This document shows, one piece after another, positions 34,217-44,978 of a stretch of 64,000 bases of DNA; position 1 is the stretch's first letter, and each line of letters opens with the position of its first letter. The position numbers and the translations under genes were made by a program. This DNA comes from Aphelenchoides besseyi. Its lineage: Eukaryota; Nematoda; Chromadorea; Rhabditida; Aphelenchoididae. The notes beneath the pieces were generated by a model, which worked only from the letters and a program-made list of their open reading frames with translations, had not been told where the DNA came from and did not search any database. The DNA is taken from contig JAMPIQ010000002.1 of NCBI GenBank assembly GCA_024699855.1, positions 6,572,001 through 6,636,000 on the forward strand, in the 5' to 3' direction.

Positions 34217-34314
34217 ATCAAGCTCTTTGTAGTGCTTTGGCCCTAAGATCGTTGTCGTGAATCGTCTGTTTAAATGATCATATTGTTGTTTTACAAAAGT
34301 TTTCATGAAGTAAA
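34217..34314 (+). pseudogene. Inverted copy of the NUP85 gene 3' tail
   Basis: These 98 bp are the reverse complement of 39537-39634 with about one visible substitution (GGCCCT versus GGCGCT). They carry the last codons of NUP85 (QALCSALALRSLS and stop) and its 3' flank up to GAAGTAAA, then sequence identity stops abruptly. The fragment lies 29 bp from the Helitron helicase start and in the opposite orientation. Confidence 0.85.
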
Positions 34315-34752
34315 CGAACTAAGATTAAAGTTTATAATGCAAGAATATATTTACCATATAAGTAGCATAAATTGATTTCAAAGTTTCCAAACCATGACGA
34401 CTTGTCTTCATTGCATCAATGGCTCGAGAACCGTATGATGGAACTTGCGAATTTCGCTACTCGGAAACTCTTTAATTTGTTCACTGTACCTAATGATTAG
34501 CAAAAAGTATTGATGCAGCTTTTGTTATCGTGTTAACCGCTAGCTAATGCAGCCTCATTTGAACAAGGTGTTGTCTTGAATTTAAATTTATCGTCGGGTT
34601 TCAAGTAGCGAACGATATACAAATCAAAGTGTCTTTATAAAACGGAGTTGTTTTTAAATGTCGAAACATAAGAACTCCATCAAAGATCATTTTTATGCCT
34701 ATTTCTTGAAGGACTCGCGAGCAATAGCTAAAAACTCTTTGTATTCGATTAT
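34315..34752. other. Unassigned DNA between NUP85 fragment and mariner
   Basis: AT-rich, no recognised coding segment. A minus-strand stretch near 34390-34480 reads FPSSEIRKFHHTVLEPLMQ before a stop. It could be another captured exon scrap but is unidentified. Confidence 0.3.
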
Positions 34753-34754
34753 TA

Positions 34755-36066
34755 TTAGGGTGGGGAGAAAGTTTTCGGACAGTTGCATTATGCCAAAAGA
34801 CTAAAATTTTTGTTCCAAAAATGTCAATTGTTGTCCAATTTTTTGTTTTTGTTGGAGGATTAATGTCTTAATTAATTGAAGATCAGAGTTAAGTATTTAA
34901 TCTTCAAAATAATCGCCATTAGATGCTACAACCACTTCCCAACGATCAATCAAGTTCAGGATGCCGCGCCTGTAGAAATCGCTAGTTTTTGAGTTGAAAA
35001 ACTGTTGGATTGCTATTTGAATTTCGTCAATTGTATCAAACGAACGATCACGCAAAAAATGTTCCATTGATCGAAAGAGATGATAGTCACTAGGTGCGAT
35101 ATCCGGACTGTACGGTGGATGCGGAATCAGTTCCCAATTCAGTTCTTGAATTTTCTTTTGAGTGATTTGAGCAATGTGTGGCCGAGCATTGTCGTGATGT
35201 AAGAGGACGGAAGATTCACGATCGAGAAGTGCGAGATTCAGTCGTTCCAGTTGTTCACAATAGCGTTCCGCGTTTATTGTATGCCCTTGTTCCAAGCATT
35301 CCCAATAGTAAACTCCATGAATGCTCCAGAAAACTGATATCATAACCTGAGTACAAGTTTTGAACAAAAAGATAATGTGCAACTCACTTTCTTTTGTCGA
35401 AAATCGCGAACTGGAATTTTATCAGCTGCTTGCCCTTCACTTAACCACTAATGGCCGCGAAATGAATTACGTAAAGCAACCCATTTCTCGTCCATTGTGA
35501 TCAAGTTATCCAAAAACGAAGAGCGTGCTTGTCGACGGAGTAGTTGTTGAGCAATTTGAACACGCTTCTCTTTTTGATTTGCCGTGAGCAAATGAGGAAC
35601 CCAACGCGACAGTTTCCATATTTTTCCATGATCGTGGAGTACTTTGAGAACTGTTTTGTGATCACAATTGAACTCGTAAGCAAGCATTCGCGAAGCTATT
35701 GATGGGCTCTCTTCAATTTTTTGAATAACGGCAGTTTTCGACAACTTTGGTGGTCGTCCTGTTCGTTTCTTGTCTTTGAATTCGGCTCCTTCTTCTCTGA
35801 ATCGCTTAAACCAGTTTCCTGCTGTACTTCTTGTGACTGTCCCTTCTCCATAAGCAAGACAAATTCGATGAACCGCGTTGCTGATTGACGAACCGTGTAC
35901 GAAATCGTAATGGAGCAACAATCGAACTTGTTCGCGATTCAAATTCATTGCAAATTGACGATTTAACACTCACAAGCTTTAAACAACCAACAAAAACAAA
36001 AAATTGGACAAAAATTTTGGTCTTTTGGCATAATGCAACTGTCCGAAAACTTTCTCCCCACCCTAA
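34755..36066 (-). mobile_element. mariner-family DNA transposon, near-intact, 1,312 bp
   Basis: Ends are perfect 47-bp terminal inverted repeats beginning TTAGGGTGGGGAGAAAG, with similarity continuing past 60 bp, flanked by TA on both sides (34753-34754 and 36067-36068) as expected for Tc1/mariner target duplication. The internal minus-strand transposase has an N-terminal helix-turn-helix pair (REQVRLLLHYDFVHGSSISN; KKRTGRPPKLSK) and the catalytic triad as TMDEKW, HHDNARPH and PSDYHLF, with 34 residues between the second and third Asp (DD34D). The matching ends argue for recent insertion. Confidence 0.92.
34897..35969 (-). pseudogene. mariner transposase with one stop codon and an intron-like insert
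   Basis: Reads from 35969 to TMDEKWVALRNSFRGH, then a TAG at 35450-35448 where the family has a continuous WLSEGQ-type stretch. It resumes as WLSEGQAADKIPVRDFRQKK, then a 41-nt segment 35387-35347 starting gtgagt and ending actcag, then VMISVFWSIHGVYYWE to the stop at 34897. Removing the 41-nt segment restores the reading frame exactly at the QKK/VM junction, and it looks like the host's own introns. With the TAG the protein would be truncated before the second catalytic Asp. Confidence 0.8.
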
Positions 36067-36237
36067 TATATTGAAATGGGTGAACCGTCAGAAATCGATT
36101 CGTTTGAAACAGAGTTCACTCACTTGGAAAGTTGCAATCAAGGTAGAGATTACTGCGTTTTTTCATGAGCAAAATTTGAAGATTTCCGTTTTCAACAAAC
36201 CCGCCAACTCCAATACTTGCGAACGAATACATAGGCA

Positions 36238-36621
36238 ATGACAATAGACGGCGCTCCGGCAACTGCGCAATCGAACTCATCGGACAAAACGGCAAAAGCC
36301 AGCAGAGCTGCTGTTGTTGCAAATGGTCGTTTTAATTGTTTAATGCTACGGCCAAAACGGTCAACTCCGTCGGCTACTGTCACTCCTCGACGTCAACCAC
36401 ATATTTCAACGATATCAATTGAATTTGACGACTATCGCAAATGTCATCAATCAGCTCAAAAACCGTCTTTTAATTCTTCATGGAAGTCGCTTCAAACCAC
36501 AAACAGCTCAATTTAACAAGCCACTGAGGAACTGATCATTGACACTAACGATTATCAGTCTTCCACAATGCCTGGGATTGGGCAATTCGAAGTCATCGGA
36601 TCCCATTATCTGATTAATTGA
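36238..36621 (+). CDS. Small unrecognised protein, two exons
   Basis: ATG 36238 opens an Ala/Ser/Thr-rich N-terminus (MTIDGAPATAQSNSSDKTAK) with basic patches (LMLRPKRSTPSATVTPRRQP). A GT at 36440 joined to the acaag acceptor at 36517 closes in frame to TEELIIDTNDYQSSTMPGIG and ends QFEVIGSHYLIN with TGA 36619-36621. Alternatively the first exon ends at its own stop at 36516. No family recognised; it starts only about 170 bp from the mariner. Confidence 0.35.
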
Positions 36622-36961
36622 AACTCAAGTTCTCAATCCCGATTTAACTTTCTCGCGGAGCAAATCGCCGGAGCCCAAATGATATTTGGCAACAATCTTA
36701 TCATACTGAGTTTTTCCCGCTTAAATTCTGTACTTCATACTTTTCTTATGCAACAACTTCGAATGTTGTGCTTGTTTTTGTATGCGACCTGAAAGCTACT
36801 TTGCGTCTCAATCACCGCGAATGCAACAGTCGAGTTTACGTCATCTGCCGAACGATCGGCATGTTGTTTTCTCTTTTTAAGGGCAAAACATTCGCATAGC
36901 GTTGTTTTTTTGTCGTGCAATTGTTTTCCGTGCAATTGCGTTTTTAATGGTATATTTTTAG

Positions 36962-37142
36962 GATGCCACATCCGAACAAAAAACTGGACTTACTGTCCAA
37001 AAACGTGGCGTCTCAGCCACGAGCATTGGCTACTGTAAGTTAAACCGTTAACACTGATGTTAAGAGTTTGTCTTTAGGAGTCATCGAGGCGTGATCAGGA
37101 ACTATTGGAAGACACTAGTCGGAAACAAGAACAAAGTTGTAA
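36962..37142 (+). CDS. Start of an unrecognised gene, two short exons
   Basis: ATG 36962 gives MPHPNKKLDLLSKNVASQPR followed by ALAT, a 43-nt GT-AG intron, then a charged helix ESSRRDQELLEDTSRKQEQS ending at a GTAAGT donor. Possible continuation near 37287-37375 (IEIHERDNVSYLSITTPSEL) does not join in phase by canonical sites, so the gene model is incomplete. It lies 0.6 kb upstream of the enolase pseudogene. Confidence 0.3.
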
Positions 37143-37775
37143 GTGAAACCATTTCAAGGCTTTTGGTTTAAGCGTTTCACATCAATTTGTGTAGTTAGAG
37201 GGCTTATATTATGATATAAGGGCATGTATTTTCGTGAAACAATTTCTATGCCACAACCTTTTGTCGAAAGTCAGTCCACTTCTTTTTGTTATCACCGAGG
37301 CAAATTGAGATCCATGAACGGGACAATGTTTCTTACTTGTCGATTACAACGCCATCAGAACTGAATTTACAAGGTTTTTTTGTTTACCACAAGGTCTCCG
37401 AAACAACTCGATTTGAGGGCAAATCGTTCAAGCGTTTTTCTCTTGCCATTTCATTTGATCGGCAGTTTGCTCTTTCGATTTCTAATGCTCGTTTTTATGC
37501 AATCGGACTGTTTGGGTGAAGGAGTTGCTGTTGCTTCTTTTGCACTTAAAAACAACACTGTTGATGGACCTGCGGCTAAAGATCGTTTTTCCGATCCAGA
37601 ACAAACTTTTTTACTGTTCGAATGGTGGGAATTTTGTTGACGCAAAAAACCTTCCGACCACGTACTTTTTTCTTTCATATTTGTGCCCCTCGGACAAAAC
37701 ATTTTGATTTGAGAGCGGCGGCCGTTTCTTCTCTTCGAGCAGCGAATTGCATCGGACGTCGATGACTTTGTTTTT

Positions 37776-39379
37776 TTGCTGCGCGTTTCATTTGTGAATA
37801 AACGTCGATCTTTTTCAGCTTCTCAAGGAGTCCCAGCTAGTTCAATCACTGGTGTTGTCGCCCGTGTAATCTGCAATAGGCGCCACTGGCCGGCCGTTAT
37901 AGTCGAAGTGACCACGAGCACAGGTAAATTCGGTTTCTCTTCCTTATTTGATCCTCAAGTTTACAGGAGGCACCTTTAAAGCTGCCGTTTATCACGGAAA
38001 AAAAGTTTCGACGGTTCTGTTGAACATCAACAAAAAGATCGGACCTGCACTTAAGGGCTTGCAAGTCACCGAACAAGCGGTCATTGACAACTTCCTGAAT
38101 GAATTGGACGGCACTGAAAACAAAGGTTGTTTCATTGTTTGTTCGATCAACATTTGGTTTTTTAAGAAAATTTGGGTGCAAATGCAATTTTGGCTGTTTC
38201 GACGACTGTTTGCAAGGCTGGCGCAGTGCATAGCAAAGTCCCATTGTATCAATACATTGCAAAGTTGGTCGGAACATCAAAGGTTGTTCTTCCGGTTCCA
38301 GCATTCAATGTCATTAATGGTGGATCTCACGCCGGATACAAACTCGCCATGCAAGAGTTCATGATTCTTTCACTTGGCGCGAAAGATTTCCGCGAAGCCA
38401 TGCAAATGGGTTCGAAGATCTACGATTATCTTAAGGTTTGATTTTACATTGTTGTAATGAATTTGAAGCAACTGTATAGGCGGAGATCAAAGAGCGCTAC
38501 GGATTGGATGCTACCGCAGTTGATGACGAAAAAGGTTTCGCTTCAAACATTCAAGATTGCAAAGAAGTTTTGGATTTGTTGAACACCTCCGTTTTTTGGC
38601 CGGTTACACTGGTAAAGTGACAATCGGAATGGGCGTTGCTGTTTCCGAATTCTACAAGGACGACAAATACGATTTGGACTTTAAAAACGAAAAGTCGAAC
38701 TCATCGAAATGGATTGATGGCAATCAACTCGGAGATCTTTACAAGAGTTTCATCAAAGATTATCCGGTTGTTTCAATTGAAGACGCATTTGATAAGGATT
38801 ATTGGGACAAGTTAGTCATTTTGAAAAAACAACAACCATTTTGCTTTTCAGTTGGTCCAAACTTTTGACTTCGACTTCAATCCAATTAGTTGGTGACAAT
38901 TCACCGTCACAAACTCGAAACGTATTCGTCAAGCAATTGAGAAGAAATCGTGCAATTGTCTTCTGTTAAAGTTTTTTTGCAAAGTACTCGTGTATCGTGT
39001 ATATCTTTTGTCTTTTAGGACAACCAAATTGGCACGATTACGGAATCAATTGAAGCGGCCAAATTGTCGCGTGAAAACGGCTGGAGTGTAATGGTTTCGG
39101 ATCGTTCTGGCAAGACTGAAGACACCTTCATTGCTGATCTTGTTGTTGGATTGTCGACCGAACAAGTACGTTTATTGGAACATCAATTAACTTTCCCTGT
39201 CTTTTAGATCAAAACTGGTGCCCCATGTCGAAGTAAACGGTAAGCTGTGCAAATTGAGTAGTAATATAACAGTTGAACAATTCAGAAAAGCGAAATACAA
39301 CCAAATTCTTCTTATTGAAGAGGAACTCGGAAATAAAGCGGTTTACGATGGAGAGAAGTTCCGCAATCCATTGGCCTAA
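37776..39379 (+). pseudogene. Enolase pseudogene
   Basis: Enolase interconverts 2-phosphoglycerate and phosphoenolpyruvate. Most of the fold is recognisable: [104 protein letters not shown] and the end EKFRNPLA. It is broken in several ways. The segment holding the first substrate loop and the following LRD helix is missing; the N-terminal SRGNP region is scrambled (NRRHWPA). One-base frame changes occur near 38585-38600 and 38897. The metal-binding Asp of the GMDVAASEF motif is Gly (GMGVAVSEF), and the catalytic His of VSHRSGE is Asp (VSDRSGK). It keeps intron-like gaps, so it arose from a genomic copy, not a processed one. Confidence 0.85.
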
Positions 39380-39590
39380 ACAGCTATGTAATTCAATACA
39401 ATCATAGGTATATTTTCGTACTCTAATGTTCGATCGAAATCGTAGAACCCTGTTTGACTTAAAGTTGCGCTCTAATTGTCTAAGTTATTCCTCCGTTCTT
39501 AGATCATATCAATTGTGTTGAGATAATAAAACACTTTTTACTTCATGAAAACTTTTGTAAAACAACAATATGATCATTTAAACAGACGAT

Positions 39591-40649
39591 TCACGACAAC
39601 GATCTTAGCGCCAAAGCACTACAAAGAGCTTGACGAAGAAACTTAATTTTGGTTTGCAACTCTACGGTGTGTGGACTATCAGCTGCTTTGGACGGATGAA
39701 TGATCGCGTTTTGAAGTTCGAAGTTGTTGACCGCTTTCATTAGATCGTAAATTGAGTCTCGATCTAATTCGGGAACCTAAATAATAAAAGTGTTACAATC
39801 CAAAATCTTAAGTACGTACCTGAATGAAATCCGTGGTGGATGGATCTAACAACTTGGAAGGCAATTGGTGCCATTCCAGAAATCACCAACTCGTAAAGTT
39901 TCCCGGCCACTTCGCTTGCTTGTCCTCGAACGAGAAAACGACGAAATTGATAGAACCGTTGGAGAAGCAGATTTGGATAGTTGAGGAACATGGTCGAAGT
40001 TGCGTCGAAGATTCGCAATTGACTGATGACCTCGGCATTGAATGTTGAGAGCATTTTGTTTGAGACCAAGTTAATCAAATCGGAAAGTTCAGAGCGAAGA
40101 GCCCAAGAGAGTGCTTCGTTGTAATGACCATTCTTTACATATCTGAATGGAAACCTCAAACCTCGAAACTCAGGATTGTTACCATTCAACCAATGATCGA
40201 GCAACTACCGCTTTTGTTCGTGTTTAAGAGACAAGGCGTACAATTGCTCGACCTTCTTCACTGAGTCCAAATTCAAACGAGCTAAACAAGAATCGAGTTC
40301 GTAGATTGCATTTTCGGCACCACAATTCAAAACGTAAGAGTAGGAAATGTTCCAAAAATCGTACGACTCCAGCGGCGCTGTGCCGTAATCGATGATCATT
40401 GAGGTTCGAACATTTTCATCAGCAATCAGTGGATACCCAATTTGGAAATTCTCATTCACTACATAGTTGTTCTGTTGAGCTGTTTCAGTTTCCATTTCAT
40501 CACCGTCGGAACTCGTGTTGAAACGAAGTGGAGCAGCAGTCGGATCAACACCCAAAATCTCATTATAAGAAGCTAAACAATATCGATTCTTACCAAAAAG
40601 CGCTCGGTAAGAAGTCATATTGATGGCGGAATAAAAACGAGTATTTTTT
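39591..40649 (-). CDS. NUP85: Nucleoporin NUP85, C-terminal part only
   Basis: NUP85 is an alpha-solenoid subunit of the Y-shaped (NUP107-160) nuclear pore complex. Minus-strand exons give SYDFWNISYSYVLNCGAEN, YELDSCLARLNLDSVKKVEQ, YVKNGHYNEALSWALRSELS, RIFDATSTMFLNYPNLLLQR, FYQFRRFLVRGQASEVAGKL, a junction to LLDPSTTDFIQ, SIYDLMKAVNNFELQNA and the end FLRQALCSALALRSLS with stop TGA 39593-39591. These match the order of the C-terminal half of the family. The first half is not in the window: at 40650 the sequence switches to the duplicated segment, whose frame does not continue into NUP85. So this is either a truncated gene or a rearranged or misassembled junction. The last 43 codon bases plus flank are copied at 34217-34314. 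Confidence 0.75.
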
Positions 40650-41131
40650 GATATCGGATTGTAAAGCGACACCACTAAACAAAGTTAATTCAAAGTATTG
40701 CATCCATTTACCTTGGCATGTGATCAGAAGTAGTCAATAAAGATAAGGCGTTATTATTGGGCATTCGGTCGTGTGAATTCCAGAAGTACTGACTGGTTTC
40801 CAAACGTCGTAAAATACTTGGTCGTGACGTGCTTCGCCCGCGAAAAGACGGAGCTGCAGATACTGAACGATTACGATGTCCGATCTAAACTGCAGTTGTT
40901 ACAAACGATCGAACAAAAGTTATCAACTTGATTTTGTTGGTTTATTTCGGGGACCTCTGCTTGGCTTTCTTTTAGAAACTTCAAGTAATCATCCTGAAAT
41001 CTGAATCCAACAATAGCATCGTCGTTACTCACCCGAGCTTGTTGGGCCTTTTCTAAGCGTCTTTCCAGTTGTCCAAGACGATCGTTGATTTCGTGACGCC
41101 TTTCAGACGCAAACGGCAGTTCGCCGGACAT
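40650..41131 (-). pseudogene. Duplicated 5' part of the coiled-coil gene, truncated
   Basis: Carries the start ATG (41131) and the first three exons and part of the fourth of the gene at 25185-26770, up to VALQSDI, where identity ends and foreign sequence (KKYSFLF...) follows. The remaining two thirds are missing. If transcribed it would yield a roughly 120-residue N-terminal fragment with a novel tail. Confidence 0.7.
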
Positions 41132-41444
41132 CGCAATGACCCAAAGAATCGAATTGGGTTTCCAAGCAAAAACTCTTAAGTTGCTATGGCGACCTGTAAA
41201 TCCATCTTTCTGCGACTTGTTCTCGATGACTAATGGTTGATTGTGGAATTTGATTATTCTTCGTTTCGAATAAACTTTACAGACTTCAGGGTCGTGGTTG
41301 TTCGAAGAAGTGAAATCGAAGTTTTTACAAAAAGTGCAATAAACTTTGTTGAAACTCACTACAACAAAGTAGTTGGTTTTCTGTTCAATTCAACGAAAAC
41401 GTTCAGTTTCTACGACCAAGAAACTTGTCGTTCAAATTTTTCCT
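40650..41444. repeat. Segmental duplication, copy B (795 bp)
   Basis: Gap-free copy of 26289-27083 at an offset of 14,361 bp. On its left it abuts the NUP85 exons, and on its right it ends 111 bp before the PHF10 start codon, so it may supply promoter DNA to PHF10. Confidence 0.9.
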
Positions 41445-41555
41445 CGTTTGCTGCAAGTTGGGCGCAGTTTTCGTTCTCGGTCGACAGCTTCAGCTTTTTT
41501 TGGGTTTATTCATTTCGTTGAAGAACAACTCATCAAATTTGCTCGATAAATCGAA

Positions 41556-43100
41556 ATGGAATTGTTGCCATCGACCACTCATCCAACGGGTCTCCAGGAC
41601 GTGTTGGGAATCGCGCCGGAAGACAGCAACATCAGCGAGATTCCGGAGGATTCGATGACTCCGCCGGTTGTATCGCAACGTAAGTTCATTTTTTGTTCTC
41701 AGACTCATTGGGTGGATTCAGCGTTTGTGGCTCCTGAAACACCAGCACCGATGGACCCGACAAAATTGGCGGAACTGCGGAAGGCGTGCATCAAAAACTG
41801 TTTCGAAGTGAATCGTGAATATCAGCATTCGCGACAAACGGAAAGACGTTTCTACTACGACAGTCAGACGTCTGTGGTGCAGTGTCCAGCTAAACGCGCC
41901 AAAGTCGAAGTCCAACCGGCACGTTCACCTTTGTATCCAGTAGCTTTGCATCCGCTGCAATATCAGGAGACCGTGAAGATGTAAGACAACCAGCGAAACA
42001 ATGTTGTTGATGTTTATTTTAGATTCTCTGCTGACGCTCTTCGGAGACTTCCACTCAACACCGTTCTTGACACGTCTCACTTATTTCCGCCTAAACGTGA
42101 AGCTTCGCCGCTGCCGATTCGTGTCACCGATGAAGAACTTATGCGACAAGAACGAGCAATCGCCGCGTTGGAAAAAACCAAACAAGTTGAATATTAACTC
42201 GTTTATAGAAACCAATGAATGAAAATTTAGGAGGTCGTTCCAATAACAATTCTAGCGATTTCCGAACCTCAAACGCCGAAGACGAGTCGAGGACCGGGTC
42301 GAAGAAGTAACGCTGAAAAAAATGTACAGTTAGCCGAGGATTAAGTTTAAATTTTCGTAGACCTTTTTTGTTTTGCACACAACATTTGTGCGTGCACATT
42401 TTTTGGGTTGATACTTCGGGAATTCTAACATAGCTCTTGCACGATTGTTAACATGCATCTTTTTGATGGGTATCAGTTAGAGTATGTGGTAGTTGTAAAT
42501 AGTCGATTCCTGTAATTAAACTCGTTTTTCGTGGTTAGTTCGAACAAGGGCATTAGCGTGTGAATTTGATGGACGCCCTAATGGTCGACGGTTGGGTTAG
42601 TCATTGGCACGGTGATGGTCATTAGATGTGAATTTGGGCACTCATTGTTCACTATCGCTTAGTCGTCCTTTCACATGTCTTTCTTATACCGAGCATTTCT
42701 GGTTTTTATGTTCTCGTTTTTAGGCCATGCGTACATGTTCGTTCTGCAAATCCTGTGACGAGGGCGAGAGTTTGTTGGAACGTTTGCTGCGATGTTGTCA
42801 ATGTCAAACTCATATGCACGCCAAATGCCTCGACATGTCCTTGGAGATGATACGCGTAGTTCGCGCGTACAGTTGGTGTTGTGCGGATTGCAAGAAGTGT
42901 ACTGTTTGCAATAAACCGGATCAAGAAGTAGGTTCAGAATGCTTCTGATTTGATCATCTCGTTTTCAGGACGCCATGATGTGTTGCGATTCTTGCGATCG
43001 AGGTTATCACACGCATTGTGTTGGCTTAACTGAAATACCGTCCGGAACGTGGAGATGTACGACGTATTGCAAGAACAAAATTCAATTAAGAGCTCAGTAA
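41556..43100 (+). CDS. PHF10: PHF10/BAF45a homologue, SAY region plus tandem PHD fingers
   Basis: PHF10 is an accessory subunit of the BAF/PBAF (SWI/SNF) chromatin remodeller in the nucleus. The order is an N-terminal leader ([20 protein letters not shown]), a SAY-type region ([46 protein letters not shown]), a helix [18 protein letters not shown], a Pro/Arg linker, a 400-nt intron (about 42323-42723), then two PHD fingers: CSFCKSC...[15 protein letters not shown]...[11 protein letters not shown] and [20 protein letters not shown] with GTWRCTTYC. Stop TAA 43098-43100. The pairing of PHD1 and PHD2 without a spacer is the DPF arrangement that reads acetylated histone H3. It leads a co-oriented block with PPP1R21 (230 bp downstream) and bystin. 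Confidence 0.88.
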
Positions 43101-43330
43101 ATCAAAATCTTCACTGTTCAAAGCCAAAGCATAAGTTGCAATTAACTGTAATTATGATCGTCAATTGATATAAAACATCTCAGTTGTTCGTAAACACGAT
43201 TTTAATATCCCAATCTATAAACGAATAAACTCCTTTCTTATTTTACTTTGTACCTTCTAAGCGTAAAGAATCGCTTCAATACTTTTCCTATTTCTGCTTT
43301 TTTCTCTCATCAACTTGAATTTCAGTTTGA

Positions 43331-44978
43331 ATGTCATCAGCGTCCGGTACAACAGATATCGGCGTTAAATACCAACGACTGGCCACTGAATTCGTCAAAG
43401 TACGTTCACAAGTTGGGGTTTTGAAGAATGCAATAATCGAAGAACAAGAGAAAACTGCGCGACAACGTGACCAGTTGCACGAGAAAGAAACGGAGATTCG
43501 AAAAGTTCAAGTGGAGAATGAAGGTCTGCTGTTTCGTAATTGTCAATTGGTTAAACGAGTCGAAGCACTGCAACAAACTTTGGAAGATGTGACTAAAATG
43601 CATGCGGCTAAAGGCAAAAAGGTAAACGGTTGTACTCGATGTTCAATCACTAATGGGTTTTAGAAACAGAAAGAAGCAAACCTTCGGCTTTTCGTTGATC
43701 TGAGCGATCAATCGCCAAACATTCCGGGAACTTCAGCGAACTCAGAAAGACGACAACTTTTAGAGCAAGAGTTAGAAAGAAGAGTGATCGAGGTCTCCGA
43801 AATGGCTTCGAAGATTTACGATATGGAAAAACAACACGAAACGAATATGCGAACACTAAACGAAAAAGTGATGAATTTGGAAGCCGAAAACTCGTACATG
43901 AAACAAGAACTCAAAAAAGCACAAGAAACATCATCTCTTCAAAATGGAAAGTAAGTAGTTCGTTGAGCATTACACACATTTTTTGTCGTTAAGCATATCA
44001 ATCCAAACATCCAATGCAAATCAGGTGGTAACTAACGAGTCTGCGCAATCAACTCCCGCATTGACTAATAACAACGACGAGAACAAAGCAAAATCATTGT
44101 TGAGTTGTGAGATTTCAAATACTGAATCCGTTGCAACAAAGTCGATTTCTCCAATTCCTCAGAACATGATGACCGAAAGTGTCCGGTCAATAGTCGCTGA
44201 AGCGAATCGAGCGAAAGCCGAGTGCGAAGGAACGATGACCGCATTGGAACACGAATTGGAGATCATGCGTAAATGGAGGTAAGTTCTGGTTAAAAAACTT
44301 GATGTGCAATTCACTTACTAGGCACGAGCAAACCAACGCCGCTGATGCGATTGATCCGGTGACGAAAAACGCTGAGAATTTGTTGGATGAATTCTATCGC
44401 CAAAAAATCAAACAACTTTCCGTGGATCTGCGATTTGCAAAGGGTGAAGCCACATATTACAAGGACGAAGTACGTAGTTTCTATTAACTCTCGAAGACTT
44501 CACAGCGAGCAATTTTACTTTCATAAGATTGTTCGTGTCAAATTCTTCGAAGATTATGAAACGCAAATTTTTACGCAGTTTCTTCGCTTGATATGCTAGA
44601 ACCTGCAAATGAGCGTTACATTGAATTCAAGCGAAAACAGAGAAACTGATTGGTTTTCGTTTAGTGTACTGCTCTTCTCGATGGATCCAAAACGATGCTG
44701 AAAGAACGTGCAGTTGAAGAATCTTGTTGCAACTGTTCGTCTTTGCGAGATGCATTAGAAGGAACGCAACGAACCTTCGAGTTACAGATGCGACAGCTCT
44801 ACGAACAAATCAACGATCGAGATGCAGAAATACGCGAGCACAAAGATCAGTTGCGGGTTTTGAGTGAAGGATCATCGAGTAGTGGTCGAGAAAGCTCATT
44901 TACGCAGGTAACTGCTTCTTTTACTTAAATTAACTTAAATTTTTGTTTCAGAGTTTTCGGCGTATTGTTGGAAAGTAA
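43331..44978 (+). CDS. PPP1R21: PPP1R21 (KLRAQ) homologue, compact form
   Basis: PPP1R21 belongs to the early-endosome FERRY complex in animals. Here the N-terminus (GVKYQRLATEFVKVRSQVGV, then RNCQLVKRVEALQQTLEDV) matches the KLRAQ coiled-coil start. Long coiled coils follow (LEQELERRVIEVSEMASKIY). The C-terminus shows the conserved last segment: LLDEFYRQKIKQLSVDLRFA, KGEATYYKDE, then LQMRQLYEQINDRDAEIREH and KDQLRVLSEG. The middle is a short Ser/Thr/Asn-rich linker instead of the roughly 300-residue helical domain of vertebrate proteins, making this about 470 residues versus about 780. Introns are about 45-190 nt and the stop TAA is at 44976-44978. Confidence 0.78.

Noticed and set aside
38890..38905. 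Reading the enolase locus as an active gene with unusual splicing
   Set aside because: Besides the frame change here, a second shift near 38590, a missing substrate loop and replaced catalytic residues make an active enzyme unlikely.
40205..40800. Fusion protein joining the duplicated coiled-coil segment to NUP85
   Set aside because: The frame ending VALQSDI continues as KKYSFLF at the junction, whereas the NUP85 exons are in another frame. No canonical splice joins them.
41129..41359. Zinc-knuckle-like CTFC...H...C segment upstream of the duplicated ATG
   Set aside because: It is open only by chance in copy B; in copy A the same DNA reads through a GTAAGT and lacks a start. It is more likely upstream non-coding DNA.
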